A DNA stretch of 26,896 nucleotides from Branchiostoma floridae (Eukaryota > Chordata > Leptocardii > Amphioxiformes > Branchiostomatidae), in NCBI RefSeq assembly GCF_000003815.2, contig NC_049984.1, positions 675,143-702,038 on the forward strand, in the 5' to 3' direction. A program made the position numbers and the translations under genes. Shown here piece after piece: positions 10,805 through 20,145 of the stretch (positions are counted from its first letter, which is position 1; the number at the start of each line of letters is the position of its first letter). The notes under the pieces were generated by a model. It saw nothing but the letters and a program-made list of their open reading frames with translations, did no database searches and had not been told where the DNA came from.

Positions 10805-11275
10805 GTTCCGACCGCAGTTGAAGAGTTAGCCAGCCTGTCTCTGAAGCCTCTGTAAGTACTGTAACAGTTATATATATGTAGACCAGCCTGTGTTTACATA
10901 ATCTCTCGCTGGCTGGGGTTTAATAATGATAGGGCACCAACTGTAGGGCCGGCCGCTAGGAGCCCGATTTTAGTCAGGCTATGTGTCAATAGACTAGGTC
11001 CGACCACACTTGAATATAGTTTATCCAGCCTGTTCCTGAAGTCTCCATACTGTAACAGTAAAGTGTAGACTAGGTCCGACCACATTTGAAGAGCTTAGCC
11101 AGCCTGTCTCTGGTCTCCATACTGTAACAGTTATGTGTAGACTAGGTCCGACCGCACTTGAAGAGTTTAGCCAGCCTGTTTCTAAAGTCTCCATAAGTAC
11201 TGTAACAGTTATGTGTAGACTAGGTCCGACCACATTTGAAGAGTTTAGCCAGCCTGTCCCTGAAGTCCTTCTGCA
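10805..11275. repeat. Tandem copies of the last codons and stop of gene B
   Basis: Read on the minus strand, the end of the last exon (FRDRLAKLFKCGRT then TAG, coding copy 11262-11220) is followed by further copies at about 11190-11137, 11115-11067 and 11045-10990, and a diverged copy near 10860-10803. The unit is about 90 bp and includes CTGTTACAGTA and TAGTCTACACATAAC from the 3' UTR. Copies keep the GGTCGGACCTAG or a near match, so stop and tail are repeated in the 3' UTR. Confidence 0.85.
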
Positions 11276-14200
11276 CGAAGGTGTAGATGATGGGGTTGGC
11301 GGCGTTGTTGATGAAGTAGAAGTTGGAGAAGAAGACGACAGTCCTCTGGACGGGCTCGGGCTGGGACAGCAGCCAGCTCGGCCTGTCGATGTCGTACAGA
11401 CTGATGACCCAGTACGGCAGCCATGACAGGATGAACACTGACGTCACCAGCAGCAGCAGTTTGGCCACCCGGTACTGCCGCTGCACGGTGGACAGGCGGG
11501 TCTTCTTCAGCCAGCGGGCGGGGTGGGAGGGGGGCGACCTTGGGGAGTCAGGGTCCGCGTGGGAGGGGGGCGACCTTGGGGAGGCAGGGTCCGCGTGGGA
11601 CTGGGGCGACCTTGTCCAGGCAGATTCGGCGTGGGAGGGGGGTGACCTTGGGCAGGCAGAGTTGGTGTCGGAAGGAGGTGACCTTGTGCTGGCAGGGTCT
11701 GATTGGGAGGGCGGCGCCTTTGTCCAGCAGTGGTCGGGATGACGGGTGATTTGGCGGAGAGACCTGAGACTGCTCCTTCCCCTCCCATTGGGCTTGTCTT
11801 TGTGATATTTCCCGATTCTCGGAGTGACGGNNNNNNNNNNNNNNNNNNNNNNNNNNNNNNNNNNNNNNNNNNNNNNNNNNNNNNNNNNNNNNNNNNNNNN
11901 NNNNNNNNNNNNNNNNNNNNNNNNNNNNNNCGCGCCCTGAGGCAGTTTGTGGAGCAGGCCCATCACGTGGAAGGAAACCTGGAGGGCAAAGATCGATGAC
12001 TAAAACACGGAGCTATAACTTGGAGTCCAGTCGTGCTAGCTTAAGTCCGTTTCCAGCAGTCAGTACCCGCTAGACCATTTGAAGCGGACAAAGGCTATCA
12101 CCAAGACTGGACTCCAGGAAGAAACAGTCAAAGCCCAAAGACAAAGCGGCAGTGAACTTTATAAGTGTATTTACCAACGCCCTGAAAACGGCGTGCCAGA
12201 TACTTAGGATTTCGCCGTCTGTAAATACGACAGAATTTTCAGGGGATGCTCCGTGGACTCACCAGCGCGTAGAGCACGGTCATGGCCAGCACGGAGGCGA
12301 AGAAGACGGCGGCGGTGACGCCGAAGTAGACCCGTCCGTTGGTGACGCCGCCCACGCTGCTGCAGAAGCTGACGGTCTCGCACGCCGGACCCACGCGGAT
12401 TCCCGGAACCTCGTCCTGCAGCAGCACCGCGGGGATGGACAGCAGGAAGCCCGCCAGCACCGTCAGCACACACAGCAAGGGCACGCTCCTGTTCCTGGAA
12501 CATAACACAGCACCGTCAGCACTCACACCAAGGGCACGCTGCTGTTCCTGGAACATAACTCAGCACCGTCAGCACGCTCCTGTTCCTGGAACTTAACACA
12601 GCACTGTTATCACACACACCAAGGGCACGCTCCTGTTCCTGGAACATAACACAGCACCGTCAGCACACACACCAAGGGCACGCTCCTGTTCCTGGAACAT
12701 GATGATAACACAGCACCGTCAGCACACACACCAAGGGCACGCTCCTGTTCCTGGAACACAACACAGCACTGTCAGCACACACACCAAGGGCACGCTCCTG
12801 TTTCTGGAACATAACACAGCACCGTCAGCACACAGCACCGTCAGCACACACACCAAGGGCACGCTCCTGTTCCTGGAACATGATGATAACACAGCACCGT
12901 CAGCACACACACCAAGGGCACGCTCCTGTTCCTGGAACACAACACAGCACTGTCAGCACACACACCAAGGGCACGCTCCTGTTTCTGGAACATAACACAG
13001 CACCGTCAGCACACAGTGGAAGGGAGCACATCACAAACTGGAATCCGTTTAGTCAACTCTGTCCACTAAAAGCTGAAGTTTACAGGGTGTAGACTTAACA
13101 TGAAAGTTCATCTGTGATGGATGTCAGCGTAAAAGTTGGGTACGTCCCAGCTCTTCCTGTGTTATTTAGATAAAGTTTTGTTTCATAAGGATGTAGACTT
13201 ACCCGGCTACCCTGTACTTGACGGGTCTGGCCACGGCGCGGTACCGGTCCACTGCGATGGCGGCCAGGCTAAGGGAGGGAGGGAGGGAGTGAGAGAGAGA
13301 GTGAGGGAGGGAGACTTACTTGGCTACCCTGTACTTGACGGGTCTCGCCACGGCCCGGTACCGGTCCACAGCGATGGCGGTCAGGCTAAGGGAGGGAGGG
13401 AGGGAGGGAGGGAGGGAGGGAGGGAGACTTACTTGGCTACCCTGTACTTGACGGGTCTCGCCACGGCCCGGTACCGGTCCACAGCGATGGCGGTCAGGCT
13501 AAGGGAGGGAGGGAGGGAGGGAGGGAGGGAGGGAGGGAGGGAGACTTACCTGGCTACCCTGTACTTGACGGGTTTCGCCACGGCCCGGTACCGGTCCACA
13601 GCGATGGCGGTCAGGCTAAGGGAGGGAGGGAGGGAGGGAGGGAGGGACTAGGGAGGAAGGGACTAGGGAGGGAGGGATGTAGACTTACTTGGCTACCCTG
13701 TACTTGACGGGTCTCGCCACGGCCCGGTACCGGTCCACAGCGATGGCGGTCAGGCTAAGGGAGGGAGGGAGGGAGGGAGGGAGGGAGGGAGGGATGTAGA
13801 CTTACTTGGCTACCCTGTACTTGACGGGTCTGGCCACGGCGCGGTACCGGTCCACAGCGATGGCGGTCAGGCTAAGGGAGGGAGGGAGGGAGAGAGAGAG
13901 AGAGAGACTTACTTGGCTACGCGGTACTTGACGGGTCTCGCCACGGCCCGGTACCGGTCCACTGCGATGGCGGTGAGCAGGAACACGGAGCTCAGCAGGC
14001 TGGCCAGCGTGAAGTACGGGCTCGACTGCGGAGGGGTGGATAGTAGTACATATTTTAATAGCAAGTTCATGACCGATAGCTGATAATAAGGCTTCCTGAC
14101 ATCAGCAGGAAACTTAATCTGAGTTGGTGAAATACATCATGACGAATTAAACTGGAATTTTCGACTGTCTAAACAGGTCTTCCTCGGCTTTCTGACCCAA

Positions 14201-15718
14201 TCGCTCTAAACACGTGGGTTTTAGTTAACGCTGTCTCCCCCGTGCCGGTTGGGACTCAGCTCAAAATGTCAACGAACTTTGACCCATTGCTGACGTCACA
14301 TTCAAATAAAGATAACTTATCTAGAGCGATTGAAGACTGAATTAGTTGAAAATTCCAGTGAGTCCTTAAGTCTTTTTTTCGTTGGAAGACGGTTACATTC
14401 GTCTTAGGACTTCTAATACATTCCACACTTTTTTGCCAGCAGAATCGCAACTTGACGGTCCTATGAAAATCTGAATCCGCACTTTCAGCAATAGGTACGG
14501 TGTCAGCCGAGTCACAAAGGACAGATCGAGGAAGCTTCTTTTTTTAAAAAGCTTGTAATTACATGTCATACTCATTATACACGATCTTCCATTGCTTACC
14601 TTACACCACACCGTGCTGGTGTAGGTCACGTGTTGCATCTCCACAATCTTCAGGGGAATCTTGAGGGCACAGATGAAGAGGTCAACCGCGGCCAAGGTCA
14701 GAACAAAGATGGCGGCCGAGGACTTGTCCTTCCGCCGGGTATTCACCAGGATGACCAGCAGGTTTCCCGTGGTGCCTAGCGCGCACACCACGCCCAGGAA
14801 CACGATCACGTGATGTTTGTCCTGAGGACATTTTTGTTTCATTTATGAGCTCAATAATTGGCATGCTTGATCATACATGTATATCTTGAATGACAAAACA
14901 TATGCATTAGTCAAGGCGATTGGTGCAAAACATTGCAACATATTGAAATAGGCCTTTGCTCCAACCATACCAAATTTTGTGTAGGTGGCAGATGAATTAA
15001 GGCGTCTTCAGACAAAAATGCAGACCCTGGCCCTAGTTGTAAAGCAGAAAAGGTTGCCTAGCAACAGTCATGTACAAGCATATTTCCACTGGTTTTTATA
15101 CCAGGGGTCATGCGTTTTACCACAATCTGAGCATTTTTTGCACTATCATGAAATAAACGTTTTAAACCAGCCCGGTCACACTTGACTATTTTCATGTCGT
15201 GGACTTGTCAACCAGGCTGTGAACCAAGGATCTACGACAGTCTTTTCCGTGACAAGACAAATAGATCTTGTAGGAAACATGCACGGCTATCTAACGAATG
15301 CTCTGGGCCAGTCTGCAATCACGTATATGTTACCAGGACTTGTAAACGTAATTTATGCTGGCAAATTATAAGATATGTTATGATGTTCCAGCTACATTGA
15401 AGAAATTTGGATCTGTTTAGCAACGGGTTTAAGGTCACTTTAACATATGATAATAATGGGTACAAACCTCTGCGATTTTGAAGAACAAGAACTAAACCAC
15501 GCATCACGTACCTTCGCGAAGGACGAATCCACGAACTCATTGACCACATCCTGTCCGAAGGAGATGCATGCAGCGGCCGTCGGGCCAACAGAACCGTTCC
15601 CTGTCCAACTCGTGGGGCCGACAGAACCGTTCTCCGTCCAGCTCGTGTTCATGTTCATGTTCAGGTCCATGTCCATGTTCATGTTCAGGTCCATGTTCAG
15701 GTCCATGTCCATGTTCAT
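11220..15718 (-). CDS. Class A GPCR, receptor gene B (gap in exon 5)
   Basis: Paralogue of gene A. Exons are 15718-15512, 14821-14600, 14025-13913, 12494-12263 and 11978-11220 (TAG). Phases are 0, 0, 2, 0. The start at 15718 is the first ATG after an in-frame TGA; it opens a Met-Asn/Met-Asp run followed by NTSW and NGSVGPT sequon repeats. The extra first intron falls just before TM1: SSFAK joins DKHHV, which aligns with SRHAEDNLHV of gene C and supports the join. Landmarks: GNLLVI (TM1), LTLAAVD (TM2), WCK (C142), AVDRYRAV (TM3 end), GPAC and SFC in loop 2, SWLPYW (TM6), NPIIY (TM7), tail LFKCGRT. The last exon contains 100 N, so the size and frame of the third intracellular loop are unknown. 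Arrays of exon-edge repeats flank its third, fourth and fifth exons. Ligand unknown. Confidence 0.85.
11510..11715 (-). repeat. Coding minisatellite, 13-residue repeat in ICL3 of gene B
   Basis: Five imperfect 39-bp units encode a repeat of the form D-P-A-S-P-R-S-P-P-S-H-A (for example HADPASPRSPPSHADP). They sit in the third intracellular loop, just before the TM6 lead-in QRQYRVAKLLLL. The unit length is a multiple of three, so copy-number change keeps the frame. Confidence 0.85.
11831..11930. other. Assembly gap (100 N)
   Basis: Exactly 100 N, a placeholder length. It lies inside the last exon of gene B between LPQGA and TPRIG. 100 is not a multiple of three, and repeat-rich loop sequence could explain why assembly failed. 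Confidence 0.99.
12489..13018. repeat. Tandem copies of the exon-4 acceptor of gene B
   Basis: On the minus strand the true acceptor TTATGTTCCAG then GAACAGGAGCGTGCCC (exon start 12494) is preceded by about nine copies with TTCCAG or TTCCAGAAACAG at about 12545, 12585, 12635, 12690, 12744, 12803, 12872, 12926 and 12984. Each has about 40 nt of exon-like sequence. Most units are 50-59 bp. A longer block, 12701-12831, is repeated at 12881-13016, indicating a second duplication level. Confidence 0.88.
13196..13975. repeat. Array of exon-3 3' ends of gene B (exon-like 66-nt units)
   Basis: The true exon 3 ends at 13913 (minus strand) with GTAGCCAA then GTAAGT. Six more copies follow downstream in the intron, with donors near 13800, 13681, 13543, 13428, 13314 and 13196. 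Each copy is preceded by a (CCCTCC)n tract ending TTAG and contains 66 nt encoding LTAIAVDRYRAVARPVKY and flanks. Copies differ by few bases, so the array is young or homogenised. Confidence 0.9.
14026..14599. other. Intron 2 of gene B
   Basis: The intron lies between the exon ending WCK (14600) and the TM3 exon (starting 14025). Nothing recognisable is inside apart from A/T-rich runs. Confidence 0.6.
15053..15065. promoter_or_regulatory. RFX X-box motif in intron 1 of gene B
   Basis: GTTGCCTAGCAAC is a perfect palindromic X-box. It lies within intron 1 of gene B. Motif evidence only. Confidence 0.35.
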
Positions 15719-17039
15719 GTTCACGTCTCACTGTTGATTCTGAGTTGAGGAGGTTCTTCAGCGTTCCCAGGAGACCGGGTAGAGTCGCGGCTAAGGGGCT
15801 GGTCGCACAATAGGTTTACAGCAGTGGGTTTATGGCAGCATTCAGTTGGGGGCATTCTTAGAATAGTCGCGGATGTGTCGCACGAATCTCAGTCGTATTC
15901 TGAAGGACAATGTTGGATAAGGGAGTTCATTGTCAACGGTTGGTGCTGTCGCAGTCTCGTTGAAGTCCTTCCACAAAACGAAACAAATCGAAGAATGTGG
16001 CCGCGTCTTTAGACGGTAAAAAATCCCGACGGCACCGCAGAAATGGCCTTGCTGACAATCCAAACACTAAACAAAACCGTGCTACAAATGTGAGTGCGAC
16101 TTTTGGCTGCGAAGAGGCACACGCAGAAATTCGCAAGTCCAACGTTAACAGCCGGAAACACGCGTACGGTCGTCGTGGGCTAAACTCTGCTGTGATATCT
16201 CCTGTAGAATTCCACGGCAATGACGACCAGTTCAAAAGGTTCCCGTTGTCTGTAAACGATTCTAACTGTGACTCTGAAATCTGGAGTCTCCAGTGCCAGA
16301 AGCGACAACCGCTCACGTCAGAGCTCCAGAAATACGTCCCGTTATCAGACACGGCTCGACAGTTCCGCTTCTGGCCGGCGGTGAAGCTGGACTAGCGAAA
16401 CAAGCCGAGCGTTATGACGTACACAGGACGCACACCTGTCGTCGGGCGGCAACCAATAAGGACGTCCGCTCCACAGGTATGTCGGTAAAAACAACACGGC
16501 TCTTCGTCGATGAATCCAGGTGATAAGATACACAAGATAACAGTTACTGAAGCAACTGGATAGGTTTTGGAAACCGCTTCATGTAGCGTTTACTGCCTTT
16601 CGTCAGTGACTGGCAGCTATCAACCAAAATTATGATTTGAACCCGGTTCTTCCTTCACATAAGCAAAGGACATGTTGTTATTCTGGCTTGAGGCTTTAGA
16701 CAAGGATGACTCACCCCTGGTTCACTTTGCCACGGCGATAGTGAGGTGTGTGGCAAATTGTGGCGACTTTTTATCGGCAACACGTCCTCTTGTAGCGACT
16801 GATTTATACGGCAACTTGAGGAGTGTCACGTGTCGCCTGGCAACCCACAAATCACGTTTGGAGAGGGGGAGGGTACATAGGAGGCGCTGAGGACGGGAAG
16901 CTTTGCTGAACGGAGGATGGAAGGACAGGAAGGACAAAATAGCAGGAAAAGAAGATAAAGGAACGAAGAAGGAAAAATTGATAATCACCAGAAAGGCAGC
17001 ATTTACAAATAAACATATTCGTAATGTTAACCTTCACTG
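15719..17039. other. Upstream region of receptor gene B
   Basis: This is the expected 5' UTR and promoter side of gene B. GTCGCCTGGCAAC at 16832-16844 fits the X-box pattern. A member of the repeat family seen near 2250 and 3500 lies at about 16500-16575 (CAGTTACTGAAGCAACTGGA). The minus-strand frame at 16352-15933 begins at GTG, has no ATG and no recognisable homology, so it is not called as a gene. Confidence 0.4.
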
Positions 17040-17221
17040 TAACTTTTCTGTACTGTATGTTGTCCCTGGGTGTTCAAAGTTTGACTGATTGTTACCACGT
17101 TTTTGTCCTGTATTTATTATTTTACATGTATGTTTGATGGGCCCCCTTGGAAATCAACTATGCACTGTTGTAGGGGCTACCCATCTGTTTCAAGATGAAA
17201 TAAATAAATAAATAAGTAAAT
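17040..17221 (+). mobile_element. LINE 3' end fragment
   Basis: TTTGATGGGCCCCCTTGGAA followed by a short TAGGGGCTACCC and ATGAAATAAATAAATAAATA looks like the 3' end and simple-repeat tail of a non-LTR retrotransposon of the kind common in marine invertebrate genomes. No coding part remains, so it is 5'-truncated. The left border is approximate. Confidence 0.55.
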
Positions 17222-17751
17222 ACATGGTAAAGCTTAACAAACTACTGCTCTGTTTATTCTTACTCAAACACATCCATATCTACAGTGACCAGCCTCTCCA
17301 GCTCTGTCCTGCCACTTGCTACATTATGTAATCCAACACCACAGGTTTTCTGCTACTTTACCAGTAACCATGGTGACAGCCGTCTGGTCCAGGTCAATCT
17401 TCTTTATATCGATAAGGAGAAAAAGAAGAAGAAGCAAATCCAAAAGAATATGTTGCCCTAATCTGGAAGGAGAATAAAGAAAAAAGGAGATAAGCAGCTT
17501 AGCTGGTATGCAGTCGGCAAAACGCTGACGCGTCAGACCAGGAATGTGGATATTAAGACTTTGTTGTTTTGACGTCACCTTTAATATCAGCTGTCCAGGT
17601 GATTTACAGGTGTGTACGTAAGCGGCACACGTGCCGACAGACGCACGCACACCTGGTACGTCCTGACGGTTTACGATGTGCCTCGCGTGGACCGTTCAAA
17701 CAGCAATAAACATCCGCGTTATAAAACTCTCCTCGTGATCTGCATCTGTAA
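17222..17751. other. Intergenic, no recognised feature
   Basis: No exon, RNA or repeat was recognised between the LINE tail and the fold-back element. Confidence 0.4.
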
Positions 17752-17960
17752 CCGTCCTTTCCTTGATGGAGAAAACCTAGTCTCTACCAGACTCCGGGTC
17801 GCTGGAAAACCGTAGAAATGGAACAAATAGAGGAGTAAGCCGGCTAGGGAACAGCGCAGCCGGCCATAATCCACTCGCCGGCTTACTCCTCTAATTGTTC
17901 CATTTCTACGGTTTTCCAGCAACCCGGAGTCTGGTAGAGACTAGAGAAAACCGGGAACGG
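17752..17960. mobile_element. Near-perfect fold-back hairpin element
   Basis: The left arm 17771-17844 and right arm 17877-17945 are almost perfect inverted copies, for example GGAGTAAGCCGGC against GCCGGCTTACTCC and CCGTAGAAATGGAACAA against TTGTTCCATTTCTACGG. Weaker pairing extends outward to about 17752 and 17960. The loop is only about 30 bp. High arm identity suggests recent insertion or strand-exchange homogenisation. No coding sequence is present. Confidence 0.85.
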
Positions 17961-18152
17961 ATGGAAGTGTTCATTGGGAACTACATGTATGATCGAAGCT
18001 GTTTCTACACAGTTGTCACGGCCCACTGATTACAAATGATTTTACCGTAAGCAGAGCGTGACGTTCTGTACTTCAGTGCCCTCTGCTTGATTTTAAATGT
18101 GTTTCCGCCAACCTCTGATAACGGCTTTCTGGGCCTGCGTCACTCGCACACA

Positions 18153-18344
18153 CTCTCCAAGCAGAGGTTAGGCTACGGCTTTTTTTAAAACGTTTTTAGG
18201 TGTTTTTATCGGGGTTTGTATTTTGTAACGTTTTCGTTATGTCTCGCGGCCTACTAACATAAAGAAAACGGTACGAAATACAATGCCCGATAAAAACGTC
18301 TAAAATCGTCTTAAACAACTGGAGCCTAACCTCTGCTTGGAGAG
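18153..18344. mobile_element. Fold-back MITE with 22-bp perfect terminal repeat
   Basis: The ends CTCTCCAAGCAGAGGTTAGG (18153-18172) and CCTAACCTCTGCTTGGAGAG (18325-18344) are exact inverted copies. Pairing continues inward through TTTTTATCGGG against CCCGATAAAAA, giving a 192-bp hairpin. No target duplication is evident (left flank CACACA, right flank TAATTC). Confidence 0.85.
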
Positions 18345-18904
18345 TAATTCGGACCGCTGCTGTTGCTTGAAGACTTTTATGGAAGAACTTTATTGCTCGA
18401 CATTTGTACATGGTACAATGTATGGCAACGACTGTTTCACAAAGTACAAAATAGGTGTATAGAATAAGACTTGATATCCTAATTAACATAACAAGAAGGG
18501 CTAATGACCGCACCATTACTGGCATTAGTACCATTATCAGCACCCAGGTCCAAAGGGCTGGGGCGGCCTGAACATTGGGGCACTTGAGCGTAAAAGGTGG
18601 ATCGTCTCCCTTTTATCCTCATCTGTCCCCAGCGGCTTGTGCAGCACTTACGGCTTCGTGCTGAAGGCAAATGGTCAGCATGAAAGCGCCGGGGTGCGTT
18701 TCCTGCCGCCCGGGGCTTCACAGGAGAGCGCTTCTCTCTCAGCTTAAGTGCCGTTATTTACTCTCATGATGGAGTCACATCCCGTAAACCGCACACACGG
18801 CAGTTAGGTCGCAATGGAGGAAACGAAATGCACGATATAAAAGACAACAAAAACACAAAATGGACCAAAAATAATTCAACAGCATGCTTTGCGCATATTG
18901 GCAT
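18345..18904. other. Intergenic, no recognised feature
   Basis: Open frames here lack any recognisable domain. No repeat was noticed. Confidence 0.4.
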
Positions 18905-19105
18905 GGAATTTCATTTTTCGTTTCCGCAGCCCGGTCGGGCCCCGGCTAACAATGTGACGTAGGCCGGGATGTTTGCGGAAACGAAAAATAAAAACGTATA
19001 CGCAATATATACACACGTAATGCCCACGACTATTTTCTTTACGTCTTGTACAGTTTGGTATCCTTAACATCATTTTTTTTCCGGTTTGGAAATGTGACGT
19101 AGGTC
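18905..19105. repeat. Dispersed repeat, copy 1 (relative of 26186-26303)
   Basis: An inverted pair TTTTTCGTTTCCGCA (18914-18928) and TGCGGAAACGAAAAA (18974-18988) is followed by TAATGCCCACGACTATT and a CTTTACGTCTTGTA word. The last part is shared with 26220-26299. CCGGTTTGGAAATGTGACGT at 19081-19100 is the reverse complement of the start of the other copy (26186-26205), suggesting terminal inverted repeats of one DNA-element family. Confidence 0.65.
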
Positions 19106-20023
19106 TAATTCTGCTTCTGGTGAAGTTACCCTACAACAGCGCCCCCTGGCGGTAATGGATCATGACGGACTTTTACACTGCTTGTGATTTTCTTTCCGAC
19201 CTTCCCCGGCCGGGTTGAACCTCGGATAAACACACGGGTTAAACCTCGGGGTAAGTACGGGGTTCAGCTCGGGCGAAGGAAAACGGTCTGTACGGCTCGC
19301 TTTATAACGTTAGATACAAATCAAACACACGTAAGAAAACGCATCCAAACTACGCGTACAGAAGCAGGGGTGATGGATGAAATGCTGACTGCTTCACTCT
19401 GGGTCTACATGATACGGCAGCTCTTCTGTTCACTACAATCGGCTAAATCAGCAGATATTCACTGAAAGTGCAAATCGTGAACGTTTTGAACGACACCATA
19501 CGGGGAGATTTTTCCCTTCAATTACACTGAAAGTCAGACGAAACTTATCTCTGATGTAATATCTATGTACATCTTCCCGCGTGCAACATGTATTACGGTA
19601 CAAGCAAGCGACTGGGCACATATTAAAGATTTGAAAAGTTCTTTTATTGATAGATTCACCTCGTGAGTCATGGGGAGTTGGGGAGTCACATCTATAAACT
19701 TACTTCTGACACGTTCATTATCGCGCTAGAACCTTTTCTTCACAACTGACTGTAGGACGCCAGGAGGCGCGTAATTGAAGAGCAGTTGTAGTAACTTACT
19801 CTGAGTCCTTCATCCCTGACCAGTCATCGTTCAAAACTATGTGCACTGCTATCACTGATATTGCTTAGTAATACCTACTCTTTGTTTGTTTGTTTGTTTG
19901 TTTGTTCCTTTGTTTCCTCCGTTCGTTCTTTGGACGTCTATTTCTGCCAACCGCTAACACGTGAGCATTTAATGGAATGTCATGTTAGTTAGTTAGTTAG
20001 TCAGTTTCTATGTTTTGTCCGTC
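19106..20023. other. Intergenic with (TTTG)n and (GTTA)n runs
   Basis: Contains a TTTG microsatellite at about 19880-19907 and GTTAGTTAGTTAGTTAG near 19985. It should include the 3' flank of gene C. No gene was recognised. Confidence 0.4.
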
Positions 20024-20145
20024 AGTTCCCCTGCCGCCTACATGTGAGCATGCGCAGGACCCACCATGTCCTGTTGTTGTTTGTTTGTTTGTTTAGTCCA
20101 TCAGTTCCCCTGCCGCCTACACGTGAGCATGCGCACGACCCTATC
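20024..20145. repeat. Tandem duplication of the stop-codon end of gene C
   Basis: CAGTTCCCCTGCCGCCTACA followed by a GTGAGCATGCGCA word occurs at about 20023-20057 and again at 20102-20136. On the minus strand the upstream copy encodes the last residues (MLTCRRQGN, TGA); the other is its duplicate in the 3' UTR. A TTTG run separates them. Confidence 0.85.

Noticed and set aside
13136-13651. 171-residue plus-strand frame with GREG-type repeats
   Set aside because: It is the antisense of the gene B exon-3 array and its purine tracts.
15933-16352. 139-residue minus-strand frame with N-glycosylation sequons upstream of gene B
   Set aside because: It begins at GTG, contains no ATG and has no splice link to gene B that I can support; gene B already has a better first exon.
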